From assembly GCF_002150035.1 (NCBI RefSeq), contig NZ_NETS01000007.1, forward strand, positions 124,001 to 188,000: 64,000 nucleotides of DNA, written 5' to 3'. The position numbers and the translations under genes are program-made. Source of the DNA: Leptospira venezuelensis (GTDB lineage Bacteria > Spirochaetota > Leptospiria > Leptospirales > Leptospiraceae). The notes beneath the pieces were generated by a model, which saw only the letters and a list, made by a program, of their open reading frames with translations, was not told the origin of the DNA and did no database searches. Every line of letters starts with the position of its first letter. Within the stretch, counting starts at the first letter, position 1. Shown here one piece after another: positions 35,094 to 44,728 of the stretch.

Positions 35094-35966
35094 ATGAGTT
35101 TTATGAAAACCACCTTTCTAGTATCTTTAGTATTTCTAACCCATTGTTCCAGCTTCGGGACTTCTCCAAATATCCAAACAGATCCCCGTAATCCAATCGG
35201 ATACTATGAAGGAGATCCGCTTCCTCCTAAAACTGCATTTCTAACATTCGATGACGGACCTTCCGACTGGACCTCAGATGTATTAGATGTGCTCAAAAAA
35301 GAGAATGTAAAAGCTACGTTCTTCGTATGCGGAGCTTGGTTGCCAAAGGCAAGCACAAGAGGAAATAGTTTCCGAAAATACAGAACAACACTCATCCGAA
35401 TGAAAGAAGAAGGTCATACGATCGGAAATCACACGCTTGGTCATCAAAACTTCGCATATATGTCTCCGAAAAGAATCGAAAGACAATTGGACGAAAACCA
35501 AAAATTGTATGAGAATGAACTCGGAGAATATTCTGGAAAGTTAATATGGATTCGCCCCCCTTTCGGTTCTCCATATATAAAAACCAAGAATGCAACAATT
35601 AGAAAGAAAGTAAGTTCTGCCCTCCAAGGTAAAGGCCTTGTGTTCATGTGGACCAAAGAGTTCGATTCTACGGATTCCAAGGAATGGGTGAAAGGAGAAT
35701 GGTATGAAAAGGGACCGAAGATCAACCCTGACGACGAGAAATTCAGAAGAAAGATGGATCGAATCTATAACTCACTCATATATAAAACGGAAGGGCAAGG
35801 AGTGGTGATCCTATTCCATGATACACATCCTACTACAAAAGAAGTCTTACCATTCGTAATAGAAAAATTGAAATCAGAAGGATATTCTTTTGCTACAGCG
35901 GAAGATTATACTAAATGGCGTTGGGGAAAAACTAGCGAAGTGTTAAGTGACGAAGCCTCAGATTGA
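35094..35966 (+). CDS. Polysaccharide deacetylase (NodB domain) lipoprotein
   Basis: The 290-residue protein has a short signal and lipobox-like FLTHCSSFG (Cys about residue 19), so it is probably membrane-anchored. The NodB domain is clear: AFLTFDDGPSDW with the metal/catalytic Asp pair, HTIGNHTLGHQNF with the zinc His residues, IRPPFGSPY and a C-terminal VVILFHDTHPTT. It would remove N-acetyl groups from a periplasmic or surface polysaccharide such as peptidoglycan or chitin-like polymers. Good ribosome-binding site (AGGATGGT) before ATG 35094. It stands alone. Confidence 0.9.
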   Translation: MSFMKTTFLVSLVFLTHCSSFGTSPNIQTDPRNPIGYYEGDPLPPKTAFLTFDDGPSDWTSDVLDVLKKENVKATFFVCGAWLPKASTRGNSFRKYRTTLIRMKEEGHTIGNHTLGHQNFAYMSPKRIERQLDENQKLYENELGEYSGKLIWIRPPFGSPYIKTKNATIRKKVSSALQGKGLVFMWTKEFDSTDSKEWVKGEWYEKGPKINPDDEKFRRKMDRIYNSLIYKTEGQGVVILFHDTHPTTKEVLPFVIEKLKSEGYSFATAEDYTKWRWGKTSEVLSDEASD

Positions 35967-36053
35967 ACGGCGTTTTTTATAAACAAAAAACACTTTTCTT
36001 CCTACCTTCTGGATCTAAACAGGTCGGAAGTTTATTATCAGGAAATTATAAAA

Positions 36054-37226
36054 ATGAACAAAGGTCCACTTTCAGGAGTTAAGGTAGTAGATTTAAGCTT
36101 ATTGTTACCTGGTCCTTTATGCTCCATGTATTTGGGAGATATGGGAGCCGAGATCATCAAGATAGAAAATCCAAGAGCGATGGATGCAACCAGAGTAATG
36201 TTCAAAAAAGCAAATGGTGCTCCTTCTTTATATCTGATGTTAAATAGAAATAAAAAAGCGATCACACTCAATCTCAAGAGAGAAAAATCCAAAGAGATAT
36301 TATTCAAACTATTAGAAGATGCTGATATACTATTGGAAGGATTTCGTCCTGACGGACTTTCCAAAATGGGACTTGGCTATGATGACCTAAAAGAAAAATT
36401 CCCGAGATTGATCTATTGTGGTATCTACGGTTATGGAGATTCAGGTGCATATAAAGATTTTGCAGGACATGACTTAAATTATCTTTCTCTATCGGGAGTA
36501 TTGGACCAAACGGGAAAAAATCCCCAGGCTCCGGGATTCCAATTGGCGGATATCGGGGGTGGAACGTTAACTGCTCTTTCTTCTATTTTGGCAGCTTTGT
36601 ACTATAGGGAAAAAACGGGACGTGGACAGAAAATCGCGATATCCATGATGGAGGCTTCTCTGCAATTTATTTCCCTATATGGAGGAATATATTCCGCAAC
36701 AGGTCAAAATCCGGAAGGTGGAAATGAATTATTATCCGGAAAACTTCCTAATTATTCCACTTACAAAACAAAAGAGGGTCGTTGGGTTGCATTAGGTGCT
36801 CTGGAAGAAATGTTTTTTAAAACATTTTTAAGACAATCCGGTCTTGATACACATTTGGAAACAGTTCCGATTGCAGAGACACATTTTGCAGAATGGAAAA
36901 AGATCCTCACGGAATACTTCTCCTCTAAAACTCTTGCGGACTTAGAGCCTATATTCCAAAATCCTGATTCTTGTCTTACTCCTGTCAAAACTCTGGATGA
37001 GGTATCCAAAGACCCGGTATTAAAAGAGAAGGGAATGATCCTGGATCGCACCCACAAACAATATGGGGATTATATACAATTCGGTTCACCTTTTCCTTTT
37101 TCGGAAAGTAAAGTGACTTATAGAATGGATCCTCCTAATCATGGGGAGCATAACCAGGAAATCTTAAAATCTTTGGGTTATAGCGATTCAGAGATAGAAG
37201 AGTTGAAGAAAGATAAAGTAATTTAA
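36054..37226 (+). CDS. CaiB/BaiF family CoA-transferase or alpha-methylacyl-CoA racemase
   Basis: A 390-residue class III CoA-transferase family protein: GVKVVDLSLLLPGPLCSMYLGDMGAEIIKIE at the N-terminus, LNRNKKAITLNLK, and GHDLNYLSLSG containing the catalytic Asp common to CaiB/Frc and AMACR. The short substrate loop and length (about 390 rather than 400-450) lean toward alpha-methylacyl-CoA racemase, which epimerises 2-methylacyl-CoA, but a CoA-transferase is possible. It is isolated from other CoA genes except the acyl-CoA dehydrogenase 4.5 kb downstream. Confidence 0.85.
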   Translation: MNKGPLSGVKVVDLSLLLPGPLCSMYLGDMGAEIIKIENPRAMDATRVMFKKANGAPSLYLMLNRNKKAITLNLKREKSKEILFKLLEDADILLEGFRPDGLSKMGLGYDDLKEKFPRLIYCGIYGYGDSGAYKDFAGHDLNYLSLSGVLDQTGKNPQAPGFQLADIGGGTLTALSSILAALYYREKTGRGQKIAISMMEASLQFISLYGGIYSATGQNPEGGNELLSGKLPNYSTYKTKEGRWVALGALEEMFFKTFLRQSGLDTHLETVPIAETHFAEWKKILTEYFSSKTLADLEPIFQNPDSCLTPVKTLDEVSKDPVLKEKGMILDRTHKQYGDYIQFGSPFPFSESKVTYRMDPPNHGEHNQEILKSLGYSDSEIEELKKDKVI

Positions 37227-37291
37227 TTGAAAGATTATTTAGAATTCAGAATTCTTTTCGAATTATCTTAAAGGTATAAGGTCTATTCTTC

Positions 37292-38233
37292 GTGAAAATC
37301 CAACGAATCATTATTTTATTAGTCGCGATCGGAATTTTAACCAATTGTGCAGTTACTTCCAATCGCTCAGTCCTAGTGAATAAAGGAACTCCAGTCGATA
37401 TCAAGGATATCAATCCTTCAGATAAAGGCCCGATTGTTTTTAAAAAGATTATCGCTGCGGACTGGGCAACGGAACGTGCTGGTCTGATCAATTTAAAGGA
37501 TCAAAAAGCAATTACTGCAGGTTTGCAGTCCGGTCAGGAACCGATTCAAATTTATTTTTACGTAATAGATCATCCTAAATTTGGAAGATATGTGGTGGAT
37601 ACCGGGCTCGGGGACGTATTTCGTAAGGACACAAAAGAATGGCCTGTGTCCGGAATAGTTACTTCTCAGATGAATTTGGGAGCTTTGAAGATTCATACAA
37701 CGATTAAAGAGTGGCTGCAAAAAGAACCAAAGAAAGTAGAAGGTATCTTTATTACTCATTTGCATTTAGATCATATTTTGGGTACTCAAGATTTTCCAAT
37801 TGGGACTTCAGTTTATACTGGTCAGAACGAACCGGGGGATACTCGATTCCTTCATCTTTTTGTTCAAGGAAGTACGGACAAGATACTCGGACTAGATACT
37901 ATTCTTTCTGAATTAAACTTCTTTAGAAAAGAAGCTGCTCCAATTAGATTTCTAGATTTTTTCGGAGACCAATCACTTTATGTAGTCTCGGTTCCTGGAC
38001 ATACGGAAGGTAGTATTGCATTTTTAATAAAATCTACTAACGGGGTTCAGCTGATTACTGGAGATACTTGTCATACAAGCTGGGGTTGGCTGAATAATGT
38101 AACTCCAGGAGATTTTACTAAGGATATTGAAAGGAATAAAGTGAGTCTAGACTTGCTACAATCCGTTGCGGCTAAATTCCCAAAAATTCAGGTCCATCCA
38201 GGGCATCAAAGTATTCCTGCTCCCACTAAATAG
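37292..38233 (+). CDS. MBL-fold metallo-hydrolase, probably lipid-anchored
   Basis: A 313-residue protein starting at GTG 37292, with a signal and spirochaetal lipobox (AIGILTNCAVTS, Cys about residue 19). The metallo-beta-lactamase motif HLHLDH (near residue 155) binds two metal ions, and further ligands are in PGHTEGSIAF, TGDTCH and HPGH. The architecture resembles AHL-lactonase-like hydrolases, but being exported it may act on an external ester or lactone. Its stop overlaps the stop of the convergent membrane-protein gene by 8 bases. Confidence 0.82.
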   Translation: MKIQRIIILLVAIGILTNCAVTSNRSVLVNKGTPVDIKDINPSDKGPIVFKKIIAADWATERAGLINLKDQKAITAGLQSGQEPIQIYFYVIDHPKFGRYVVDTGLGDVFRKDTKEWPVSGIVTSQMNLGALKIHTTIKEWLQKEPKKVEGIFITHLHLDHILGTQDFPIGTSVYTGQNEPGDTRFLHLFVQGSTDKILGLDTILSELNFFRKEAAPIRFLDFFGDQSLYVVSVPGHTEGSIAFLIKSTNGVQLITGDTCHTSWGWLNNVTPGDFTKDIERNKVSLDLLQSVAAKFPKIQVHPGHQSIPAPTK

Positions 38234-38642
38234 ATTTTTTCGATATTTGAGAAGAGCGAGAAACGCATTGAGGTAAAACGAATCTCGCTTCAAAATAGGA
38301 TAGCGCTACTAAATAAACACCTTCAAGTAATAGTAGCACTGTCCCGATGCTAGTGGCATCTTCCTTTAATCTCCATGCTTGTGCAAAACATTGCAAACCC
38401 CAAAATGAATTTGCTATAATTAGTATAAAAACAAATCCACGCTTAAGATTTCCTTTTTTGAAACGTAATAGAAGTGTTCCGGAATAAGAACCATAGATTA
38501 AATTTGCAAAACCTTCCATGCGAGTGAAACTTTCGGTCCAGCCGGTTAAGTTTGAGATGAAAGAAGAAAAAAGAAGGACGAATAGTCCTACGATTAACGC
38601 ACCGGAAGAATCTAATGTGAGAAAGAATCGAGCTTGTTTCAT
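38226..38642 (-). CDS. Small integral membrane protein, function unknown
   Basis: A 138-residue protein with about four membrane segments (around 13-30, 45-60, 70-90 and 98-120) and a basic C-terminal tail. No motif recognised. Its start overlaps the stop of the upstream membrane-protein gene by 4 bases, so the two are a translationally coupled pair. Its 3' end overlaps the end of the metallo-hydrolase gene on the opposite strand by 8 bases. Confidence 0.65.
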   Translation of the reverse strand: MKQARFFLTLDSSGALIVGLFVLLFSSFISNLTGWTESFTRMEGFANLIYGSYSGTLLLRFKKGNLKRGFVFILIIANSFWGLQCFAQAWRLKEDATSIGTVLLLLEGVYLVALSYFEARFVLPQCVSRSSQISKKSI

Positions 38643-39034
38643 TTATAAAATAGTAATAAAACGAACATCAAAACTTGGATTGTAATTAAGGAAGATATAG
38701 ATTCAAAAATCCATAACTTCAGATGTTTACCCTTCCAAATCACATCGATAGAACTGGAAGTAAATATAAATCCGAACCATAAAATGAAAGCAATGGATTG
38801 ACCATGAGCTTTATTTTGAAGGCTCATATATTGTAAGATCAATGAAATAGAAAACGCAGTAGCAACGAAAACGCAGAAATTCAAAAATATTCGGATCCCA
38901 AGATTTTTCTTTTCTTCTTGTGAAGGCAAATTTAGAAATTTGGAAAGGCCGAAATAAAGAGGACCACTGAAAAGAAAAGCGCAGATAAATCCAGCAACTC
39001 CTGCAATAATCGGCGCTACGATACTTTGTATCAT
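38639..39034 (-). CDS. Small integral membrane protein (DUF1761-like pattern)
   Basis: A 131-residue protein with four predicted membrane segments; the first contains GVAGFICAFLFSGPLYFG and a later one FILWFGFIFTSSSIDVIWKG, a layout reminiscent of DUF1761 proteins (GF-WYGPLFG ... W-GF), but the match is loose. It is the first gene of the pair with the next membrane protein. Function unknown. Confidence 0.65.
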   Translation of the reverse strand: MIQSIVAPIIAGVAGFICAFLFSGPLYFGLSKFLNLPSQEEKKNLGIRIFLNFCVFVATAFSISLILQYMSLQNKAHGQSIAFILWFGFIFTSSSIDVIWKGKHLKLWIFESISSLITIQVLMFVLLLFYK

Positions 39035-39121
39035 GAAGTTTCTCCTGATGAAACCGACTTAGACAAATATTTATTCATCTATACGGGTGGAAGTAAAGGA
39101 ATTTCTTAATCTAAATTCCGT

Positions 39122-39137
39122 TGTAAGAATTCCAACA
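39122..39137 (+). repeat. 16-bp palindromic motif, copy 1
   Basis: TGTAAGAATTCCAACA is an imperfect palindrome matching the motif TGTAGGAACTCCTACA found at 44003 and its variant at 43868. Confidence 0.5.
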
Positions 39138-39326
39138 AACAGAGTGGCATACCCTTTTGCAACAAACCTCCCTCCTGCGACAGCGATGCGCAGGGTTTAG
39201 TCTCGAAGAGACCGAAGCGTTAGCGTAGCCCGTAGCAGCGCGGTCTGAGCGTGAGCGAAGAGTCGCCCAATATCCCTTGAAGGCCTAATTTCGTGTCATT
39301 TCACATTCTTGCACTTAATATAAAAA

Positions 39327-39339
39327 TGTAGTTACTACA
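39327..39339. promoter_or_regulatory. Candidate TetR-family operator
   Basis: TGTAGTTACTACA is a perfect 6+1+6 inverted repeat 71 bases upstream of the tetR-like ATG, followed by the promoter-like TTGATA region (39349 onwards). Its position and symmetry fit autoregulation by the TetR protein encoded next. Confidence 0.55.
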
Positions 39340-39410
39340 AAATTATACTTGATATTGTTTTATGATCACTCACGCTCAATACAGATATAGATCAGAGGAA
39401 AGGTTCAATA

Positions 39411-39965
39411 ATGGGATTACGTGAAACTAAGAAGGCTAAAACTCGAAAAATTATCTCAGATATTGCTCGTGATCTATTCATAGAAAAGGGGTATGACGCT
39501 GTTACAATTGTTGAAATAGCCGAAAAAGCGGAAGTTGCTGTTACTACACTTTTTAATTATTTCCCGACTAAAGAGTCGCTCATTTTCGATCTTGAAGATG
39601 AGATCGATGCAGATATCTTGAAGGCCATTAAAGAGAGAAAAAAGGGTCAATCCATTCTGGATGCTCTCTACCAGTATTTTTTTTCGAGCAAGTTATTCAA
39701 TCCACCTGATAAAAAGATTTTCTCAGGATTCGGAAAGCTGATCAGGTCTTCGCCTGAACTTACTTCCTATTTACGCGGGTTATGGGCTCGTTACGAAAAT
39801 TCTTTGGCTAAAGAAATCCAAAACGATTCTGGTGTGAGTAAAATAGAAGCGGAATGTGTCGCAAAGTTGATCTTGGAGGGGGTAAGTTTTGCGTGTAATT
39901 CAACTTCTCCTAAAGATGTATTAAATCTTACTTTTAAAGTTTTGAAGAATGGGTGGAATAAATGA
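39411..39965 (+). CDS. TetR-family transcriptional regulator
   Basis: The 184-residue protein has the TetR N-terminal helix-turn-helix: RKIISDIARDLFIEKGYDAVTIVEIAEKAEVAVTTLFNYFPTKESL, with an all-helical ligand domain behind it. It overlaps the FAD-monooxygenase gene by 4 bases and has a palindrome 71 bases upstream, so it probably represses its own operon and is released by the monooxygenase's substrate or a toxic aromatic compound. Confidence 0.9.
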   Translation: MGLRETKKAKTRKIISDIARDLFIEKGYDAVTIVEIAEKAEVAVTTLFNYFPTKESLIFDLEDEIDADILKAIKERKKGQSILDALYQYFFSSKLFNPPDKKIFSGFGKLIRSSPELTSYLRGLWARYENSLAKEIQNDSGVSKIEAECVAKLILEGVSFACNSTSPKDVLNLTFKVLKNGWNK

Positions 39966-41500
39966 AAGAAAACCAACCGACTTATGATGTTATTATTTCT
40001 GGAGCAGGCCCAGTAGGACTTTTTTTAGCCAGCGAACTTGCTTTATCTAAATGTAAAATTCTTATATTAGAAAAATATGAAAATCCTCAGTCTCCATTCA
40101 AGCGACTTCCTTTTGGTGTACGTGGACTCTCTGCTCCCAGCATTGAAGCTCTTTATCGCAGAGGATTATTAGAAGAACTTGAAATACATAAACGTCTTAA
40201 AAATCCTCATGCAAATTCGATTCAAGAAGGGCCTCGTCGTCAGGTAGGCCATTTCGCAGGCATTCCATTCTTGGAAGGTAATATTGATACTTCGCAATGG
40301 AAACATCGTTTAGAAAGTTCTACAGTGACTAATTTGATCTCTGAAATGGAGGAGATGGAAACCATTCTGACTCGTCGTGCAGAATATTTAGGAGTGGAGA
40401 TTAAAAGAGGGTGTGCATTAACTTCTTTTAATCAAACGGATGATGGGGTAATAGTTCAATCTGGTGATCAATCTTTTCAAGGGCAATGGCTTGTGGGTTG
40501 TGATGGTGCTCGTAGTGTAGTTCGTAAATCTGGAGGTTTCGAATTTGCAGGTACCGAACCTGAATTTACAGGTTATTCTACTAAGGTTGATCTTGCTGAT
40601 CCGGAAAAGTTAAGTCCGGGGCGGAATCTAACTGAAAGAGGAATGTACTTACAATCTCAACCTGGATTCATCGTAATTCAGGATTTTGATGGTGGAGAAT
40701 TTCATAATTCAGAGAAGCCAGTCACTTTAGAACATGTGCAGTCAGTTCTACGCCGCATCTCGAATACAGATATTACTATCAATGCTCTTCATTATGCAAC
40801 CACTTGGACTGATCGTGCAAGGCAAGCAACGAACTATCGAAACGGAAGGATTCTTTTAGCTGGAGATGCAGCACATATTCATTCTCCTTTGGGAGGGCAA
40901 GGTCTAAATCTTGGATTGGGTGATGCTATGAACCTAGGATGGAAGCTTGCTGCAACTATTCATAAAAAGGCGCCTGAAGGGTTATTGGATAGTTATTATA
41001 TGGAGAGACATCCAATTGGGGCCCAGGTTCTAGATTGGTCCCGAGCTCAGGTGATGATCATGAAACCTAGTCCAGAGGCTCGTGCGTTGAACTCAATTAT
41101 TCGAGATCTTATGGAGACTCGTGATACTTCTACCTATATGGCCTCAAGAGTATGGGGAATTTTTACTCATTATAATTTAGGTAAAGCTCATCCATTAGTA
41201 GGTTATAGTGTTCCGAACTTTGAGTTTGAGGATGGCAGAAGGATCGGTGAACTTATGCAAGATGGCCAAGGGATACTTCTTGATTTTGGGGGTAAACCTT
41301 CTCTTAAAACCTTGGCAGACGAATACAAAGATCAAGTGAAGTATGTTACAGGCAGAGCAAAAGAGCAGCTAGGTTTGAACACTTTATTAGTACGTCCGGA
41401 CGGAATTATCGCTTGGGCTACGGATGACGAACCCGATGAACAATCTATCAGAAAAGCAGCCTCTCTTTGGTTTACTCAATTTATTTCCTGGACTTTGTGA
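39962..41500 (+). CDS. FAD-dependent aromatic-type monooxygenase (PgaE/MhpA-like)
   Basis: A 512-residue class A flavoprotein monooxygenase: FAD motif ISGAGPVGLFLASELA at residues 10-25, the DG motif LVGCDGARSVVRK near 178, and GDAAHIHSPLGGQGLNLGLGDA near 300. The C-terminal ~110 residues form the thioredoxin-like domain of PgaE/RdmE-type hydroxylases, including LLVRPDGIIAWATDD. It would hydroxylate an aromatic or polyketide substrate with NADPH and O2. It is co-transcribed with the TetR gene and followed by a terminator, forming a self-contained inducible module. Confidence 0.9.
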   Translation: MKENQPTYDVIISGAGPVGLFLASELALSKCKILILEKYENPQSPFKRLPFGVRGLSAPSIEALYRRGLLEELEIHKRLKNPHANSIQEGPRRQVGHFAGIPFLEGNIDTSQWKHRLESSTVTNLISEMEEMETILTRRAEYLGVEIKRGCALTSFNQTDDGVIVQSGDQSFQGQWLVGCDGARSVVRKSGGFEFAGTEPEFTGYSTKVDLADPEKLSPGRNLTERGMYLQSQPGFIVIQDFDGGEFHNSEKPVTLEHVQSVLRRISNTDITINALHYATTWTDRARQATNYRNGRILLAGDAAHIHSPLGGQGLNLGLGDAMNLGWKLAATIHKKAPEGLLDSYYMERHPIGAQVLDWSRAQVMIMKPSPEARALNSIIRDLMETRDTSTYMASRVWGIFTHYNLGKAHPLVGYSVPNFEFEDGRRIGELMQDGQGILLDFGGKPSLKTLADEYKDQVKYVTGRAKEQLGLNTLLVRPDGIIAWATDDEPDEQSIRKAASLWFTQFISWTL

Positions 41501-41512
41501 ATTAGAAATCGC

Positions 41513-41536
41513 AACAGAACGAACGTTCTGTTTTTT
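41513..41536 (+). terminator. Rho-independent terminator of the TetR/monooxygenase operon
   Basis: AACAGAACG at 41513-41521 pairs with CGTTCTGTT at 41524-41532, followed by T's, starting 13 bases after the stop codon. Confidence 0.8.
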
Positions 41537-41693
41537 ATATGCTTTAGGATTGCCAAAATCTAGGAAAATAACGAGATTTCCAGGAATTCTGTCCCATTAG
41601 GGCTAAAATGAACGTTTAATCAGCCATGTTTTTCTTGATCGAATCGACTATGGCGAAAAATTAGGACTAGAAACTCTCGCAAGAAGGGAAAAA

Positions 41694-42857
<1,164 letters not shown>

Positions 42858-42885
42858 GAATTTTCTAATATTGCAAAGCCTGGAG

Positions 42886-42916
42886 AAGGCGTCGGTTTCC
42901 CCGGCGCCTTTTTTAT
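42886..42916 (+). terminator. Rho-independent terminator after acyl-CoA dehydrogenase
   Basis: AAGGCGTCGG (42886-42895) pairs with CCGGCGCCTT (42901-42910), with one G-T wobble and a five-base loop, followed by T's. Confidence 0.87.
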
Positions 42917-42920
42917 TTTC

Positions 42921-43020
42921 TGGGCGGCTCCCTCTCTTCGTTCGGGCCGCGCTGCTTCAATTTCGCTAGCGCTCATCCGGGCAAGCCCGGACTAAAGATC
43001 TACGCATCGCTGCCGCGAGA
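42921..43020. repeat. GC-rich structured intergenic stretch
   Basis: This stretch is markedly GC-rich for the window and full of short inverted repeats (GCTAGC within TTCGCTAGCGC; CCGGGCAAGCCCGG at about 42978-42991). The last part, CCGGGCAAGCCCGGACTAAAG, resembles CCGGGTAGCCGGACTATAAG of the repeat at 35000. It has no coding potential that I can support. Confidence 0.4.
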
Positions 43021-43077
43021 AAGTGTGATGATTCCCGGTTTGTAATTAGGATTAATAATTTGTCGTTCTAATTGAAA

Positions 43078-43749
43078 TTAACAGGAAAAGGCATCTACGC
43101 GTATGAGTTTCCACTTTCCTTCGATGAATTTGAAATGCCATTTATAAGTAGATGATCCTCCTGAATCGATAATCACTATCGCAGTCATATCCTGCAATTT
43201 AAACTTATCCGGAAAAAAATCGCTATTGCTCCCTCCATCCGAAGCTATTATATCATTATTTGTTAATTTACCGGACTTACTATTTTTTCTAGAGCAATCA
43301 ATCTCTTTACCCTCTTCTGAACTTGGGTAGCAGTATTCGAGAAAGAAATCATCACTCAAATTTTCGATCTTCTTTTGTCGATTATTGTAAACGGAACTAT
43401 AAAATCTTTTGAAGAATACGTGAAATTTTTCCTCATCCTTTCCGTAAGTAACAAACGCGTCGAACATATATCCTTTAACGGAATCATCCGTTACGACTTC
43501 AATCCATCTTCCTAAATAGATATCTTCAAACATGTACTCAGATTTATAGGAAATAAATTTGATCTTTTGTCCTGTGTTCAAGGATTTGATAACCTTGCCA
43601 GATGAGGATGGCTCGGATCTAAGCCGAACATTTGTCCCAGAAATTAGACCCTCACTCGGATCAGAATATAAGGAGATATTTATAATGAGAAAAATACTTA
43701 TTAAAGATATTTTCAAAATCTGGTTCATTGATTTATTCCTAAATTGCAT
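43078..43749 (-). CDS. Exported SH3-domain (SH3b) protein
   Basis: The 223-residue protein has an N-terminal hydrophobic signal (about 10-27) and then a bacterial SH3 domain at about 35-100: GTNVRLRSEPSSSGKVIKSLNTGQKIKFISY followed by WIEVVTDDSVKGYMFDAFV. The C-terminal ~100 residues are a mixed fold with YKWHFKFIEGKWKLIRVDAF at the end, similar to small periplasmic SnoaL-like tails. SH3b domains often bind peptidoglycan or proteins in the periplasm. A second in-frame ATG eight codons on is an alternative start. Isolated between intergenic repeats. Confidence 0.75.
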   Translation of the reverse strand: MQFRNKSMNQILKISLISIFLIINISLYSDPSEGLISGTNVRLRSEPSSSGKVIKSLNTGQKIKFISYKSEYMFEDIYLGRWIEVVTDDSVKGYMFDAFVTYGKDEEKFHVFFKRFYSSVYNNRQKKIENLSDDFFLEYCYPSSEEGKEIDCSRKNSKSGKLTNNDIIASDGGSNSDFFPDKFKLQDMTAIVIIDSGGSSTYKWHFKFIEGKWKLIRVDAFSC

Positions 43750-43867
43750 ATAACTCTTTCTTTTATTGTATCTCGAAATGATTCATTAAGGACAATCTAA
43801 AGTATTCTTAGTGCACTTGCTCAAAACCTGGTTTCTTCGGCGCTTTTTTATTTATTCACTAATATTC

Positions 43868-44018
43868 TGTAGGAGTTCCAACAAAATTCACTGTTAGAAA
43901 ATGATTTGCTAAAAGAGGAATTTTGAGGTAGGAGAGTGCAGCTTTCCCACAGGCCACTCCCCCCAATCCCAATGCAGGGTGGGGGCGGACTTTTGAAGGT
44001 GATGTAGGAACTCCTACA
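43868..44018. repeat. MITE-like element bounded by 12-bp inverted repeats
   Basis: TGTAGGAGTTCC at 43868-43879 and GGAACTCCTACA at 44007-44018 are exact inverted repeats 151 bp apart end to end; the right end is part of the perfect palindrome TGTAGGAACTCCTACA (44003-44018). Between them lies a strong GC hairpin (CCCCCC...AATCCC...GGGTGGGGG, about 43967-43985). There is no ORF inside. Confidence 0.55.
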
Positions 44019-44028
44019 TTGCAATTCT

Positions 44029-44625
44029 CTAATCTTTTTTTCTCTTCGCTCGGATCCTACTTAAGGAAACAGGCGTAATCCCCAAATAAGATGCGATATG
44101 ATATTGAGGAATAAGTTCTTCTATATCAGGTCTTGATTCTAATAATAAATCGTATCTTTCTTCTGCGCTTAAGGCTAAGAGCTCATATTCTCTTCTGGCC
44201 TTTTTTAAGAATAAGTTCTCTGCAAATATTCTACCTAATCTCTCCCAGGCAATGTCTTGTGAGAATAGTTTTCTGAATTCTGAGAATTTTGCTACTGCAA
44301 GTTCGCAATCTGTAATTGCTCTGATATTACAGGTAGAAGGTTGTTCCGTAAGTAGATCAAAATAAGATCCGGTAAAGTCTCCCGGGAAATTGAAACTTTT
44401 GATATATTCGTTTCCTTGGTCTGTTAGATAATATTCTCTCAACACACCTGAGAATACGAATGCAAACTCAGTTGGTTGGGCCCCTTGTTTGATCAGAAAA
44501 TCCCCATATTCTAACTTGCGAAGAGTATATAGTGCTTCCGATTTTTTCCAGACTTCTTTTGGGATGGGAGAGACCTGGTTCACGGTTTGATAAATTTTTT
44601 CCCAGGGACGGTCTTTTTGATCCAT
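44029..44625 (-). CDS. Crp/Fnr-family regulator (cyclic-nucleotide-binding domain)
   Basis: The 198-residue protein has an N-terminal cNMP-binding beta-roll (about 30-120: GDFLIKQGAQPTEFAFVFSGVLREYY, then FNFPGDFTGSYFDL) and a short C-terminal helix-turn-helix (HIASYLGITPVSLSRIRAKR). No FNR-type iron-sulfur Cys cluster is seen. This compact architecture is common in Bacteroidetes- and Leptospira-type Crp proteins, whose ligands are mostly unknown. It is a single gene. Confidence 0.85.
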   Translation of the reverse strand: MDQKDRPWEKIYQTVNQVSPIPKEVWKKSEALYTLRKLEYGDFLIKQGAQPTEFAFVFSGVLREYYLTDQGNEYIKSFNFPGDFTGSYFDLLTEQPSTCNIRAITDCELAVAKFSEFRKLFSQDIAWERLGRIFAENLFLKKARREYELLALSAEERYDLLLESRPDIEELIPQYHIASYLGITPVSLSRIRAKRKKD

Positions 44626-44728
44626 ACAATTCCCGTTAGCGGATTTCTAAAGAAAGTCCGCAAACGGAAATTTTACAAATCTAATTATTGGAAAAATCCA
44701 AAAACATTCTAAGTCTGCGACTCGGTTC

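Larger units (their letters stand above)
39035..39410. other. Intergenic region with repeats and the TetR-gene promoter
   Basis: No gene is visible in these 376 bases. It holds one copy of a 16-bp palindrome (39122-39137), a GC-rich stretch at about 39170-39280 with several short inverted segments (for example GTCTCGAAGAGAC and GCGTTAGCG), and the A/T-rich promoter zone of the TetR gene with a 13-bp operator-like palindrome (39327-39339). Confidence 0.55.

Noticed and set aside
35444..35725. Frames antisense to the polysaccharide deacetylase
   Set aside because: Overlap a complete NodB-domain gene and show no family motif.
39170..39280. Possible CRISPR-like or tRNA-like structure in GC-rich intergenic DNA
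   Set aside because: Repeats are short and irregular without regular spacers, and no cloverleaf with a T-loop could be built.
43967..43985. GC hairpin as a possible RNA gene
   Set aside because: It is a simple hairpin inside a repeat-bounded element without promoter or conserved RNA-family features.
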